Both the position numbers and the translations under genes were made by a program. DNA of 13,222 nucleotides from an uncultured Prevotella sp. Its GTDB lineage: Bacteria; Bacteroidota; Bacteroidia; Bacteroidales; Bacteroidaceae. The notes beneath the pieces were generated by a model. It did not search any database and was not told the DNA's origin. It was given only the letters and a program-made list of their open reading frames with translations. Shown here one piece after another: positions 1 through 8,038 of this stretch (position 1 is its first letter; each line of letters opens with the position of its first letter). The DNA is taken from positions 1-13,222 of the forward strand of contig CALCUV010000015.1 in NCBI GenBank assembly GCA_937906765.1, written 5' to 3'.

Positions 1-1
1 C

Positions 2-832
2 TTGGCACATAGTCTTTACCGTCCCTGTGACGACAATACGCTTCGTGCGGCTTGCGCTATCGAGATGTATCACAACCATACGTTACTCCATGACGACTTA
101 ATGGATGGTGCGGAGATGCGTCGCGGTAAGCAGGCGGTGCATCGCCGATGGAATGCCAACACTGCCATTCTTTCGGGAGACACGATGCTGATTGAATCGT
201 TCAAACTCATTAATGCTTGCACCTGCGAGCGTGCTGACGAGGCGCGAAAGTTGTTTATTGACACGACTATTGAGGTGTGTGAAGGACAACAGTATGACAT
301 GAACTTCGAACAGCGTACGGACGTTACCGAAGCGGAATACTTGGAAATGATTCGCTTGAAGACTTCTGTGCTCTTGGCATGTGCGGCAAAAATGGGCGGA
401 ATTGTGGCGGGCGCTCCCGAATCTGATTGCAACGCTCTTTACAACTTTGCTGAAAAGGTGGGACTCGCTTTCCAACTTCAGGATGACTATCTCGACGTTT
501 ACGGAGACCCTGCCATTTTTGGCAAGAAGATTGGAGGCGACATCCTTTGTGGGAAGAAGACCTTCTTGCTCATCAACGCCCTTGAACGTGCTTCTGAAGA
601 GCAACACGAGGAGTTGCTCTCGCTTTTGGGAAATGCCGTGATTTCTGCCGAAGAAAAGATTTCGCGAGTGACGGAAATCTACAACGCTTTGGACATTCCC
701 GCCATCACACAAGAGCGTATCGCCGCCATGTATGACGAAGCGCATCAACACTTTGATGCTATCGCGCTCCCCCTTGAGGTAAAACTCCCCTTATGGCAGT
801 TTGCTGAAACCTTGTTAGGCAGAAAGAGCTAA
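2..832 (+). CDS. trans-polyprenyl diphosphate synthase (isoprenyl synthetase), 5'-truncated by window
   Basis: This enzyme of the all-alpha isoprenoid synthase family adds isopentenyl diphosphate units to an allylic diphosphate, making precursors for quinone side chains or other polyprenyl carriers in the cytoplasm. Both Asp-rich metal/diphosphate-binding motifs are present in the 276 visible residues: DDLMD at about 31-35, followed by the usual RRGK (40-43), and DDYLD at about 161-165 after FQLQ. The frame is open to the first bases of the window, and the first visible residues already lie inside the conserved fold. The true start, about 50 residues earlier, is therefore outside the window, and the TTG at position 2 should not be taken as a start. 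The tatD gene begins 2 nt after the stop, which implies co-transcription. Product chain length (farnesyl, geranylgeranyl or octaprenyl) cannot be fixed without the missing residues and a comparison, so no symbol is given. Confidence 0.93.
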   Translation: MAHSLYRPCDDNTLRAACAIEMYHNHTLLHDDLMDGAEMRRGKQAVHRRWNANTAILSGDTMLIESFKLINACTCERADEARKLFIDTTIEVCEGQQYDMNFEQRTDVTEAEYLEMIRLKTSVLLACAAKMGGIVAGAPESDCNALYNFAEKVGLAFQLQDDYLDVYGDPAIFGKKIGGDILCGKKTFLLINALERASEEQHEELLSLLGNAVISAEEKISRVTEIYNALDIPAITQERIAAMYDEAHQHFDAIALPLEVKLPLWQFAETLLGRKS

Positions 833-834
833 TC

Positions 835-1629
835 ATGATTGACACGCACACCCATATTTACGGGGAAGAATTTGAAGAGGACCGAACTGGCGTTGTTCAT
901 CGAGCATTGGAAACTGGTGTAAGCGCTCTTTTGCTCCCTAATATAGCCGAAGATTCGTGGGAACCTATGTTGCAACTTTGCGATGCACATCCTGGGGTAT
1001 GCTTCCCTATGTTAGGACTTCACCCTACTGACCTTCCCGAAAATCCTCAACACTTGCTTGACCGCATGGAGCAAGCGCTGGAAAACCCTGCACACCCTTA
1101 CGTGGCTATCGGAGAAGTAGGCATCGACCTTTACTGGGACGACACGCGTGCTTCGGAACAAGTCGTTGCTCTTCAACGCCAAGCCGAATGGGCAATACGC
1201 TTTAACTTACCTCTAATTATCCATTCGCGCGCCGCTCACCGCTTGCTGGTGGACACCTTACTTCCCTTTGCCGACAAGTTACCAGGCGGCATTTTCCATT
1301 GCTTTGGTGGCACCGCGGAAGAGGCAGAAGAATTGCTCACAGCCTTTCCCCGTTTCGTTTTAGGCATAGGTGGGGTGGTTACTTTCAAGAAATCTTCCCT
1401 CCCCGAGGTTCTTAAAACGAAGGTTCCCTTATCGCGTATCGTTTTGGAGACGGATGCTCCTTACTTAGCTCCTACGCCCCATCGCGGTAAGCGTAATGAG
1501 CCAGCATATCTGACGCTTGTGGCGCAGAAATTGGCGGAGATTTATGACGTTTCAACGGCTGAAGTGGAGCGTGTGACTACTGAAACGACGCTACGGATTT
1601 TCCCGAAACTTAAAGAGGCGACAAATTAA
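835..1629 (+). CDS. TatD-family metal-dependent hydrolase (putative DNase)
   Basis: This is a TatD-family member of the amidohydrolase superfamily. Characterised relatives are metal-dependent 3'-5' exonucleases acting on DNA, and the physiological role of the family is debated. The 264-residue length is normal. The metal ligands expected for the family are all visible: HTH at residues 5-7, Glu94 in GEVG, His130 in IIHSR, His155 in HCFGG and Asp207 in ETDAPY. The family signature GLHP is at 61-64, and the conserved RGKRNEP stretch lies near 217-223. The ATG at 835 comes 2 nt after the stop of the polyprenyl synthase gene and puts the metal motif at the very N-terminus, as in the family, so the start is secure. 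No signal peptide is seen, so the protein should be cytoplasmic. Several TatD paralogues often coexist in one genome, so I avoid tatD/ycfH/yjjV naming. Confidence 0.93.
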   Translation: MIDTHTHIYGEEFEEDRTGVVHRALETGVSALLLPNIAEDSWEPMLQLCDAHPGVCFPMLGLHPTDLPENPQHLLDRMEQALENPAHPYVAIGEVGIDLYWDDTRASEQVVALQRQAEWAIRFNLPLIIHSRAAHRLLVDTLLPFADKLPGGIFHCFGGTAEEAEELLTAFPRFVLGIGGVVTFKKSSLPEVLKTKVPLSRIVLETDAPYLAPTPHRGKRNEPAYLTLVAQKLAEIYDVSTAEVERVTTETTLRIFPKLKEATN

Positions 1630-1654
1630 CATTTATAGCTTTTCACACTAATCT

Positions 1655-4558
1655 ATGAAATTAAAGCTAACACTTGCGATGGTTCTGTTTTCAGGTTTCT
1701 GCCTGAATGCCATGGCACAACAAGTAACGATTTCTCCGCTTCCTCAAAAAATTACTTGGGGAGAAAAGGCATTTGACCGCCAAACAGCATTTAATGTTGT
1801 GGGTGCGGAAACTGCTGATGCGGATGCCGTAAATGCGCTTTCCGCAAAGTATGCTACAACAGGCGGAAGCATAGAACTTATCATCGGTGAGCGTGGAGAT
1901 GACGCCATTGCGGCTTATGAGGCGTCGATTCCCTCAAAGACGGAAGGTTATTTCCTTGAGGTGACTCCCGAACGCGTAGTTATTGCGGGTAATGACGCTC
2001 ATGGCACCTTCTATGGCGTACAGTCTTTCCTCCAAGTGGCTGCACAACCCGAGGTAATGACGGTTTCGGTTTCGGACTACCCTGACGTGCTTGAGCGTGG
2101 CGTAGTTGAGGGTTTCTATGGCAATAACTGGAGCCAAACAGACCGTATTCGTCAGTTCCAATTCTATGGTGCGAACAAGATGAATACTTACATCTATGGT
2201 CCCAAGGATGACCCTTACCACCTTGCGAGATGGCGTGAGGCATATCCTACAGAAACGGCCAACAAAATGAAAGCCCTTGTTGCGGAAGCGAAACGCAATA
2301 AGGTGAAATTCGTTTGGGCGATTCACCCTGGTAATGACATTCAGTGGAACAAGACTGACTCTGTCAACGTGGTGAAGAAGTTGGAGATGATGTACGCACT
2401 TGGTGTGCGCGCTTTCGCCGTATTCTTTGACGACGTTTGGGGAGGCGAAGGCACACGTGGCATTAAGCAGGCACAACTTCTCAATTACGTGACCGACAAT
2501 TTCGTGAAGAAATACGACGATGTAGAACCCTTGATTCTCTGTCCCACTCAGTACAACCGCGGTTGGGCAAACGGAACATATCTTTCTGAATTGCGTGACA
2601 ATCTTTATAAGGAAGTGCGCATCATGTGGACAGGTAATTCCGTGGTTGACTTTATCAACAAGGGGGATATGGAATGGATTAACAACCAGATTGGACGTAA
2701 GGCGTTCATTTGGTTGAACTATCCCGTAAATGACTATTGCATTAGTCGCATGCTTATGGGTCCGACGTTTGGTGACGACCTTAATATTGCGAATGACTTG
2801 AGTGGTTACACTTCTAACCCTATGGAATATGCCGAAGCCTCAATGCTTTCACTTTATAGCGTTGCGGATTATACGTGGAATATGGCGGATTACGACAGTA
2901 ATGCTTCTTGGGAACGCGCTATCAAATATTTGATGCCCGAGAATGCTGATGCGTTCAAGGTGTTCTGTGAAAACAACGTGGACCTCGGAGTGAATACTCA
3001 CGGACTCCGTCGCACGAACGAATCTCCCCGATTTGTGGCGGCGTCTAAGGACTTTGACGCAAAAATGGCTGGCGGTTACAATGCCGAAGCTATCGAAAAG
3101 GTGCGCGCAGAGTTTGACTTGCTCGTAAGTGCTGCTGACCAATTGCTTGCAACGTCGGAAAGTCCCGAACTTATGGCAGAAATCACTCCTTGGGTTAAAG
3201 TTATGCGCCACGTAGGAGAACGCGGACAATTGCTTTGTAATCTCTTTGAACACATTAACAATGAGAACCCTGAAGCGTTCATAGATGATTATCTCAAGAT
3301 TTTAGACTTGACGGAAGCACAGCGCTCCATTCTTTCACGCGACTTCCCTGGATCTATCAAAAGTCCTAACCCCGTCGTGGCTGACGTTTACGTAGGTCCG
3401 TTTATTAAGAAGCAATTGGAGAATGCCGTACAGATGTACAAGCAGAAGTATAACTACCGCTTAGATGTCTTCCCCGCAGAAGTCATAGAGTACGGCACAT
3501 ATTACATTATGTATAATGGCAAGTACCTGGGTAATCCTAAGGCGGGCACGATTGGCGGTAATCCTGTGTTCCAAGACGAACTTGACCTCATCAATCCCAC
3601 GCGTCAGGAATGGTTGATTGCGAAGGATACAGAAACTGGCCGTTACAAGATTATCAATGTGAAGGATGACCGCTACATTAACGAATTTGGTAACTTCAGT
3701 GCGGGTAGCGAAAATCCCTATGAGGCAATTTGGCACACTTATGACATTTACTTCATGAACGGTAAGTATGCTATTCAGAACGGAGGCAAATCGGGTACAG
3801 AATTCTGGACTACGGACGGCACCCGCATCAGTAAGAGCGGTAGCAGTGCCTTTACGTATGACCACTTTGTCTTTGACATTGTGCCCCTTGACGGACCTAA
3901 GGAATTCGTAGAAATTAAGGCGGGCAAGAAATATGCTATTCTTAACGAGGCAGGCGAATTCTTGACCAATACAAATCCTAATGGTACGGGCGGTCCGCCT
4001 AAGTTCCAAGCGAGAAAGGGTACGGCAAACAAGGCTCAGTACTGGACATTCACATTGGACAAGTCACAGGGTCGCTACAAACTCACTAGTGCACGCGACA
4101 GTCGTTATGTCAACGAATTGGGCGAGTTTGGCACCAACCAATATTACGCTGATTGGAACACCTACTTCTTGCTCAACCGCAGTGGTTTCTTCTCTATCCA
4201 AAATGGTGGTTCAGCGAAGCCCTACTTCTGGTATATCGACGGCGACAGAATCTATTCCAAGGAAATGGACCGCAACGACAGTTACCAGTTCCGCATTATG
4301 GAATACGACGTTGCCACTGGCATCGACAGTCCTCTTGAATCCACGTCAAGCATTCAGGTTGTGGTTTCATCAGGTGTAATCCATGTGAACGCACCTGCGC
4401 CTGTTTCATCAATGACCCTCTATGACGCAAGCGGAAAATGCGTAGCGAAAGCACAAGGTGGCACAGCCTTGGCACTCCCCAACCTTGTTTCGCAAACCTA
4501 TCTCTTGCACGTAGCAACAGAAGGCGGTCAGCAGACCTTCAAACTTCAGTTGCAATAA
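1655..4558 (+). CDS. Secreted GH84 beta-N-acetylglucosaminidase with two C-terminal repeat modules
   Basis: This glycoside hydrolase family 84 enzyme removes terminal beta-linked GlcNAc by substrate-assisted catalysis. Likely targets are host mucin or other glycoconjugates. A signal peptide (residues 1-21, ending NAMA before QQ) directs export. Residues about 24-145 form the GH20b-like N-terminal domain. The catalytic barrel (about 146-430) closely follows the B. thetaiotaomicron GH84 enzyme as I recall it: RGVVEGFYG at 148-156, YGPKDDPYH at 181-189, the catalytic Asp pair D259-D260 in FFDD, Tyr300, and NYPVNDY at 355-361. A helical region (about 430-600) also matches. The C-terminus differs: two related modules of about 130 residues (612-745 and 752-884) share GRYK, RYIN/RYVNE, IQNGG and DGxRI motifs. 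A tail (about 888-967) resembles a type IX secretion sorting domain. The gene starts 25 nt after tatD and ends before a clear terminator. The modules may be carbohydrate-binding beta-trefoils (inference). Confidence 0.93.
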   Translation: MKLKLTLAMVLFSGFCLNAMAQQVTISPLPQKITWGEKAFDRQTAFNVVGAETADADAVNALSAKYATTGGSIELIIGERGDDAIAAYEASIPSKTEGYFLEVTPERVVIAGNDAHGTFYGVQSFLQVAAQPEVMTVSVSDYPDVLERGVVEGFYGNNWSQTDRIRQFQFYGANKMNTYIYGPKDDPYHLARWREAYPTETANKMKALVAEAKRNKVKFVWAIHPGNDIQWNKTDSVNVVKKLEMMYALGVRAFAVFFDDVWGGEGTRGIKQAQLLNYVTDNFVKKYDDVEPLILCPTQYNRGWANGTYLSELRDNLYKEVRIMWTGNSVVDFINKGDMEWINNQIGRKAFIWLNYPVNDYCISRMLMGPTFGDDLNIANDLSGYTSNPMEYAEASMLSLYSVADYTWNMADYDSNASWERAIKYLMPENADAFKVFCENNVDLGVNTHGLRRTNESPRFVAASKDFDAKMAGGYNAEAIEKVRAEFDLLVSAADQLLATSESPELMAEITPWVKVMRHVGERGQLLCNLFEHINNENPEAFIDDYLKILDLTEAQRSILSRDFPGSIKSPNPVVADVYVGPFIKKQLENAVQMYKQKYNYRLDVFPAEVIEYGTYYIMYNGKYLGNPKAGTIGGNPVFQDELDLINPTRQEWLIAKDTETGRYKIINVKDDRYINEFGNFSAGSENPYEAIWHTYDIYFMNGKYAIQNGGKSGTEFWTTDGTRISKSGSSAFTYDHFVFDIVPLDGPKEFVEIKAGKKYAILNEAGEFLTNTNPNGTGGPPKFQARKGTANKAQYWTFTLDKSQGRYKLTSARDSRYVNELGEFGTNQYYADWNTYFLLNRSGFFSIQNGGSAKPYFWYIDGDRIYSKEMDRNDSYQFRIMEYDVATGIDSPLESTSSIQVVVSSGVIHVNAPAPVSSMTLYDASGKCVAKAQGGTALALPNLVSQTYLLHVATEGGQQTFKLQLQ

Positions 4559-4581
4559 CCATTTCTAAAATTTGAACACGC

Positions 4582-4626
4582 AGAAAGGAGAAAGTTCCCC
4601 TCATGGTCTTTCTCCTTTCTCATTTT
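4582..4626 (+). terminator. Rho-independent terminator after the GH84 gene
   Basis: A perfect 13-bp inverted repeat (4582-4594 with 4608-4620) encloses a 13-nt loop and is followed by a T-rich stretch (CATTTTTCC). It lies 24 nt past the GH84 stop codon. An in-frame ATG of the next gene at 4603 falls inside the loop, which argues that this ATG is not the real start of the downstream reductase. Confidence 0.8.
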
Positions 4627-4668
4627 TCCTTTCCCCCTTCACCGTTAACCTTTCACCGTTTCTTCAAT

Positions 4669-5622
4669 ATGTCATACACCCCCTCCCCCAACCGTTACGA
4701 CGGATACCCCGCCCATTTTAGACGATGCGGAAAGAGCGGCATTCTTCTCCCTAAGGTGTCCCTTGGATTGTGGAAGAATTTTGGCGATCGCCGTCCCCTA
4801 GATGAGGCGAAAGAACTGTTACACCATGCCTTTGACAACGGCATTACGCATTTCGACTTGGCGAACAATTACGGTCCTCCCTATGGTAGTGCGGAAAGAA
4901 ACTTTGGACGCGTGATGCACGACTCATTCCGCCCCTATCGCGACGAACTCTTTATTGCCACAAAGGCGGGTTATGACATGTGGGAGGGACCTTATGGGAA
5001 TTGGGGTTCACGAAAGTACCTCTTCTCCAGTTTGGATCAAAGCCTAAAGCGCATGCAGTTGGATTACGTTGACCTTTTCTACAGCCATCGTTACGACCCC
5101 GTGACGCCACTTGAGGAAACGCTCCAAGCGCTTGTCGATATCGTTAGAAGTGGCAGAGCTCTTTACGTAGGTATCTCTCGCTGGCCGCTTGAGGCAACTC
5201 GCTTTGGGTTTGAATACTTACGTAAGCGCGACGTGCCTTGCCTCTGTTATCAAGGCAGATTAAACTTGCTTGACCGCGCAGTAGTAGATGAAGGAATTCT
5301 TGAAGCAGTGCGCCAGGAAGGGTGTGGATTCGTGTCGTTTTCGCCCCTTGCTCAGGGACTACTTACAGACCGTTATCTGAACGGAATACCCGCCGACAGC
5401 CGTATGCGTACGGACGTTACGCTTAAGGAAGAAGTGCTTACGCCAGAGTTGCTCCAACGTCTGCAGGAGTTTCGCAAGCAAGCAGCGGAGTGTGGCGAAT
5501 CGCTGGCGAACTTTGCCTTGCGCAGTGTGCTTCAAGAAGAAGGCGTCACTTCGGTTATCATTGGCGCAAGCAATAAAGCACAATTAGACGAAAACCTTAA
5601 GGTGATGAGTAGCGTTAATTAA
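4669..5622 (+). CDS. Aldo/keto reductase, YghZ (L-glyceraldehyde 3-phosphate reductase)-like
   Basis: This is an NADPH-dependent aldo/keto reductase of the AKR14/YghZ type. The E. coli relative reduces L-glyceraldehyde 3-phosphate and methylglyoxal, so the protein is probably a cytoplasmic detoxification enzyme. The catalytic tetrad is complete: D63, Y68, K99 and H140 in the 317-residue product. The family stretches HFDLANNYGPP (61-71), TKAGYDMW (98-105), SRKYL (114-118) and FSPLAQGLLT (224-233) are plainly visible. I chose the ATG at 4669, because the in-frame ATG at 4603 sits in the loop of the preceding terminator and its extra 22 residues resemble nothing in the family. The protein stops at about the point where E. 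coli YghZ has roughly 30 more residues, and I see no remnant of that tail in another frame after the stop. Substrate assignment is by family only. Confidence 0.9.
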   Translation: MSYTPSPNRYDGYPAHFRRCGKSGILLPKVSLGLWKNFGDRRPLDEAKELLHHAFDNGITHFDLANNYGPPYGSAERNFGRVMHDSFRPYRDELFIATKAGYDMWEGPYGNWGSRKYLFSSLDQSLKRMQLDYVDLFYSHRYDPVTPLEETLQALVDIVRSGRALYVGISRWPLEATRFGFEYLRKRDVPCLCYQGRLNLLDRAVVDEGILEAVRQEGCGFVSFSPLAQGLLTDRYLNGIPADSRMRTDVTLKEEVLTPELLQRLQEFRKQAAECGESLANFALRSVLQEEGVTSVIIGASNKAQLDENLKVMSSVN

Positions 5623-5928
5623 CCGCAACCGATGCAAAAGAAGAAAGCGAAGAGTAAACTTTTGTCAAAATTCATTTCTACGAACCAACGAATTGCCGTA
5701 ACTTTGCAAAAGAAACGCTACTGAAACCATAAACGCCCGCTTCTACGCTTGCACAAAACAAAGGTTTAAAGAAGCGACACAAAGTCTCTTATAGGAGCGC
5801 TTATTAGAAACAGAATTTTGCGTAACTATCAAAGAATTTTACGCATAGCAGAATCCGCAGGAATCAACTCATTATTAACATATAAAAAATGCCTTTGTGG
5901 AGCCTGTCTCCCAGAGGAAATGCATGTT
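5623..5928 (+). other. Intergenic region and presumed pta leader
   Basis: No convincing gene is seen in these 306 bases. They hold a promoter candidate near 5675-5706 and, if that is used, a leader of roughly 215 nt. The leader contains three small inverted repeats: CGCTTCT/AGAAGCG (5738-5744 with 5770-5776), TGCGTAA/TTACGCA (5819-5825 with 5839-5845) and GGAG/CTCC (5899-5902 with 5908-5911), the last just upstream of the ribosome binding site. No known riboswitch class is recognised. The reading frame of pta stays open upstream to 5770, but that extension is not like the Pta family. Confidence 0.5.
5675..5706 (+). promoter_or_regulatory. Candidate Bacteroides-type promoter for pta
   Basis: TAACTTTG at 5699-5706 matches the Bacteroidetes -7 consensus TAnnTTTG exactly. 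A weak -33 element, TTTC (consensus TTTG), lies at 5675-5678 with a 20-nt spacer. This predicts transcription starting around 5713. The evidence is motif only. Confidence 0.45.
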
Positions 5929-6942
5929 ATGAAACTTATCGAAAAACTTGTAGCACGTGCGAAGGCTGATAAGCAACGCATCGTGTTGCCCGAAGGTACG
6001 GAAGAACGCACTCTTAAGGCAGCCAACCAACTCCTTACTGATGGAGTTGCAGATCTTATCCTTATTGGTAACCCCGAAGAAATTGCAGAAAAATCTGCAG
6101 AATGGGGATTGGGAAACATTAATAAGGCAACTATCATTGACCCTCTTAACCATCCCAAACAGGAAGAGTATGCACAACTTCTCGCTAAGCTCCGCGAAAA
6201 GAAGGGTATGACTATCGAGCAAGCTCGTGAATTGGTGAAGAATCCCCTTTACCTCGGTTGCCTAATCATTAAGGCTGGCGACGCTGATGGTCAGTTGGCT
6301 GGTGCGCAGAATACAACAGGCGACGTGCTTCGTCCTGCACTTCAGATTATCAAGACAACTCCTGGCATTACTTGCGTTTCTGGTGCTATGCTTTTGCTCA
6401 CAATTGCTCCAGAGTGTGGTGACAACGGCGTTCTCGTAATGGGTGACGTTGCAGTTACTCCTGTGCCCGACGCTAACCAATTGGCGCAAATTGCAGTTTG
6501 TACTGCTCAAACCGCTAAGGCAGTTGCAGGCATCACGCCTCGAGTAGCAATGCTCAGTTTCTCTTCTAAGGGTTCAGCTAAGCACGAAGATGTGGACAAG
6601 GTGGTTGAAGCGCTCAAGATTGCGCGAGAAATGGATCCGTTCCTTATGATTGACGGTGAACTTCAGGCTGACGCAGCGCTTGTTCCTGCAGTAGGTCAAA
6701 GCAAGGCTCCTGGAAGTCCAGTTGCGGGTGCGGCAAACGTGCTCATCGCTCCCCGTCTTGAAGTGGGTAATATCGGTTATAAGCTCGTGGAACGCTTAGG
6801 TCATGCTACGGCAATCGGTCCTATCCTCCAGGGTATCGCACGTCCCGTTAACGACCTCTCACGCGGTTGCTCTATTGACGACATCTACAAGATGGTAGCG
6901 ATTACTGCTAACCAGGCTATCGCTGCTAAGGCACAGGGATAA
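5929..6942 (+). CDS. pta: Phosphate acetyltransferase
   Basis: This short-form phosphotransacetylase interconverts acetyl-CoA plus phosphate and acetyl phosphate plus CoA. It is the first step of acetate formation with ATP gain in fermentation, in the cytoplasm. The 337-residue product is full length for the single-domain class. Diagnostic stretches are LPEGTEERT (20-28), the NPLYLG region, AGAQNTTGDVLRPALQ near 124-139, MGDVAVTPVPD (171-181) and ARPVNDLSRGCS (314-325). S321, R322 and D328 correspond to catalytic residues of the Methanosarcina enzyme. I prefer ATG 5929, which begins the family-like MKLIEKL and lies 11 nt after AGAGG (5913-5917). ATG 5920 is the alternative, adding three residues (MHV). 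A long leader precedes the gene and a strong hairpin follows it. The usual partner ackA is not in the window. Confidence 0.95.
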   Translation: MKLIEKLVARAKADKQRIVLPEGTEERTLKAANQLLTDGVADLILIGNPEEIAEKSAEWGLGNINKATIIDPLNHPKQEEYAQLLAKLREKKGMTIEQARELVKNPLYLGCLIIKAGDADGQLAGAQNTTGDVLRPALQIIKTTPGITCVSGAMLLLTIAPECGDNGVLVMGDVAVTPVPDANQLAQIAVCTAQTAKAVAGITPRVAMLSFSSKGSAKHEDVDKVVEALKIAREMDPFLMIDGELQADAALVPAVGQSKAPGSPVAGAANVLIAPRLEVGNIGYKLVERLGHATAIGPILQGIARPVNDLSRGCSIDDIYKMVAITANQAIAAKAQG

Positions 6943-6975
6943 TCCTTCGTTAACAACATAACTTCTGATAACAAC

Positions 6976-7010
6976 AAAAGGCGCACTCATGGGTGCGCCT
7001 TTTATTATAT
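6976..7010 (+). terminator. Bidirectional rho-independent terminator between pta and the PstS-like gene
   Basis: A perfect 11-bp inverted repeat (6976-6986 with 6993-7003) encloses a 6-nt loop, with a GC-rich core and A/T-rich flanks on both sides. It sits 33 nt after the pta stop and 15 nt beyond the stop of the convergent minus-strand gene. Read on either strand the stem ends in a run of T, so it can serve both genes. Confidence 0.88.
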
Positions 7011-7018
7011 GTGTCTCG

Positions 7019-7951
7019 CTAATCCGTGATTTTCGTTTCGCGTACTTGCACTTGTGAATACGGGAGCAACTGTGAACCGTTGCAGATAATGAGTTGTCCG
7101 CTGTTACCCTTCATATAGAAATAGAAGTTCTTAAGAAGCGACTGACGGCGAGGGTCTGTTGTAATCACATAAACCGAACGCACGAGAGGATAATCGCCTG
7201 TCGCAATATAATATTGGTAAGGACGGAAGTAGTCTGCCTCATCGCCTCCCTTCTTGCTCACCATCATGACATTGACATCAAGGTCGTAAAATGTCTTAAT
7301 GATGCTGTCCTGACGCAACCAGTCAACTCCGACAATGGCAATCACATCCTTGTTTTCACGTGCCGCTTGGATGGCCTTAAGATTGCTTCCTTGCGCATAG
7401 AGATTGCCTCCAAGTTTCTTACTTCTACATAACGAGTCCGTCATATAGCGCACCGTGCTCGAATGTGAGTTGTCGAACACCACCTTTATTTCTCCCTGCT
7501 TCTGACCACGCTCTAACTGTTCCCAACGTGTGATTTTGCCAGAAACAATATCGCGAAGTTCGTCAACAGTAATCAATGTGTCAGGATTATCTTTGCTTAC
7601 GACAAGTGCAATAGCGTCAGTCGCGATAATGCTCTGCATTACGGGACCTACACGTTTCTTCAGAATCTGCTTCTGCGTTTCAGTCAACTTACGGGTTGCC
7701 ACACAGCAACGCACACTATCGTCAAGAAGCATCTGGATTGCCGAATCCTCGCTCACATAATAAGGTTTGACGTCCGCCTCTACGTAACGCATGTTAAACT
7801 GCTGGAGTGCCTCTGACAAGATAGGTTGAAAGGTTTCGTCAATAGCTACTTCCACTTCATATTCTTGAAGCCAGTTACTCTTCTTTGTTTCTCCGCATGA
7901 AACAACAGTGAACAAGAGAAATCCTAAAAAAAAGTATGCCACTTTATGCAT
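7019..7951 (-). CDS. PstS-like periplasmic lipoprotein (PBP-like domain)
   Basis: This 310-residue protein resembles phosphate ABC-transporter substrate-binding proteins. It is predicted to be a lipoprotein: a hydrophobic signal is followed by a lipobox ending VVSC with Cys19. The periplasmic-binding-protein-like domain covers about residues 33-285. Visible family features are ATRKLT (85-90), NPDTLITVDELRDIVSGK (about 122-139), the WEQL segment, and the ligand-loop-like FDNSHSSTVRY (159-169). No pstC, pstA or pstB gene is nearby. From memory, Bacteroidales often carry a gene of this type directly downstream of exbB-exbD-exbD-tonB, so a role tied to the Ton system or envelope is as likely as phosphate uptake (inference). 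Here three extra genes separate it from tonB. It lies 87 nt after the 262-residue gene with no clear terminator between, so read-through is possible. It ends at the terminator shared with pta. Confidence 0.85.
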   Translation of the reverse strand: MHKVAYFFLGFLLFTVVSCGETKKSNWLQEYEVEVAIDETFQPILSEALQQFNMRYVEADVKPYYVSEDSAIQMLLDDSVRCCVATRKLTETQKQILKKRVGPVMQSIIATDAIALVVSKDNPDTLITVDELRDIVSGKITRWEQLERGQKQGEIKVVFDNSHSSTVRYMTDSLCRSKKLGGNLYAQGSNLKAIQAARENKDVIAIVGVDWLRQDSIIKTFYDLDVNVMMVSKKGGDEADYFRPYQYYIATGDYPLVRSVYVITTDPRRQSLLKNFYFYMKGNSGQLIICNGSQLLPYSQVQVRETKITD

Positions 7952-8038
7952 CTTTATAAAAATAATTAATAGTGAAAATCAGGTTTGGAATATCATCTTG
8001 CCTTTCAGCAACGCCTTTTTACGTCAACTCATCTCTAT

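Noticed and set aside
98..751. Long minus-strand open frame opposite the polyprenyl synthase gene
   Set aside because: It is a shadow of a strongly conserved plus-strand gene and shows no recognisable domain. The same holds for the minus-strand frames opposite the GH84 gene (1934-2476 and 3461-4009).
4603..4668. In-frame upstream ATG that would extend the aldo/keto reductase by 22 residues
   Set aside because: The ATG lies in the loop of a perfect terminator hairpin, and the extra residues are hydrophobic and proline-rich with no family resemblance. The family-like protein begins at 4669.
5818..5928. TTG-started N-terminal extension of pta
   Set aside because: The extension is unlike Pta proteins. 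A purine-rich ribosome binding site directly precedes the family-like start at 5929.
5889..5969. 26-codon ATG reading frame overlapping the pta start in another frame
   Set aside because: It is short and lacks a ribosome binding site, and random frames of this size are common. It could be tested by ribosome profiling, but the sequence gives no support.
7990..8038. Possible terminator between the 262-residue gene and the PstS-like gene
   Set aside because: Only a 4-bp TTGC/GCAA stem is present, and the T run lies on the wrong strand for the minus-strand genes.
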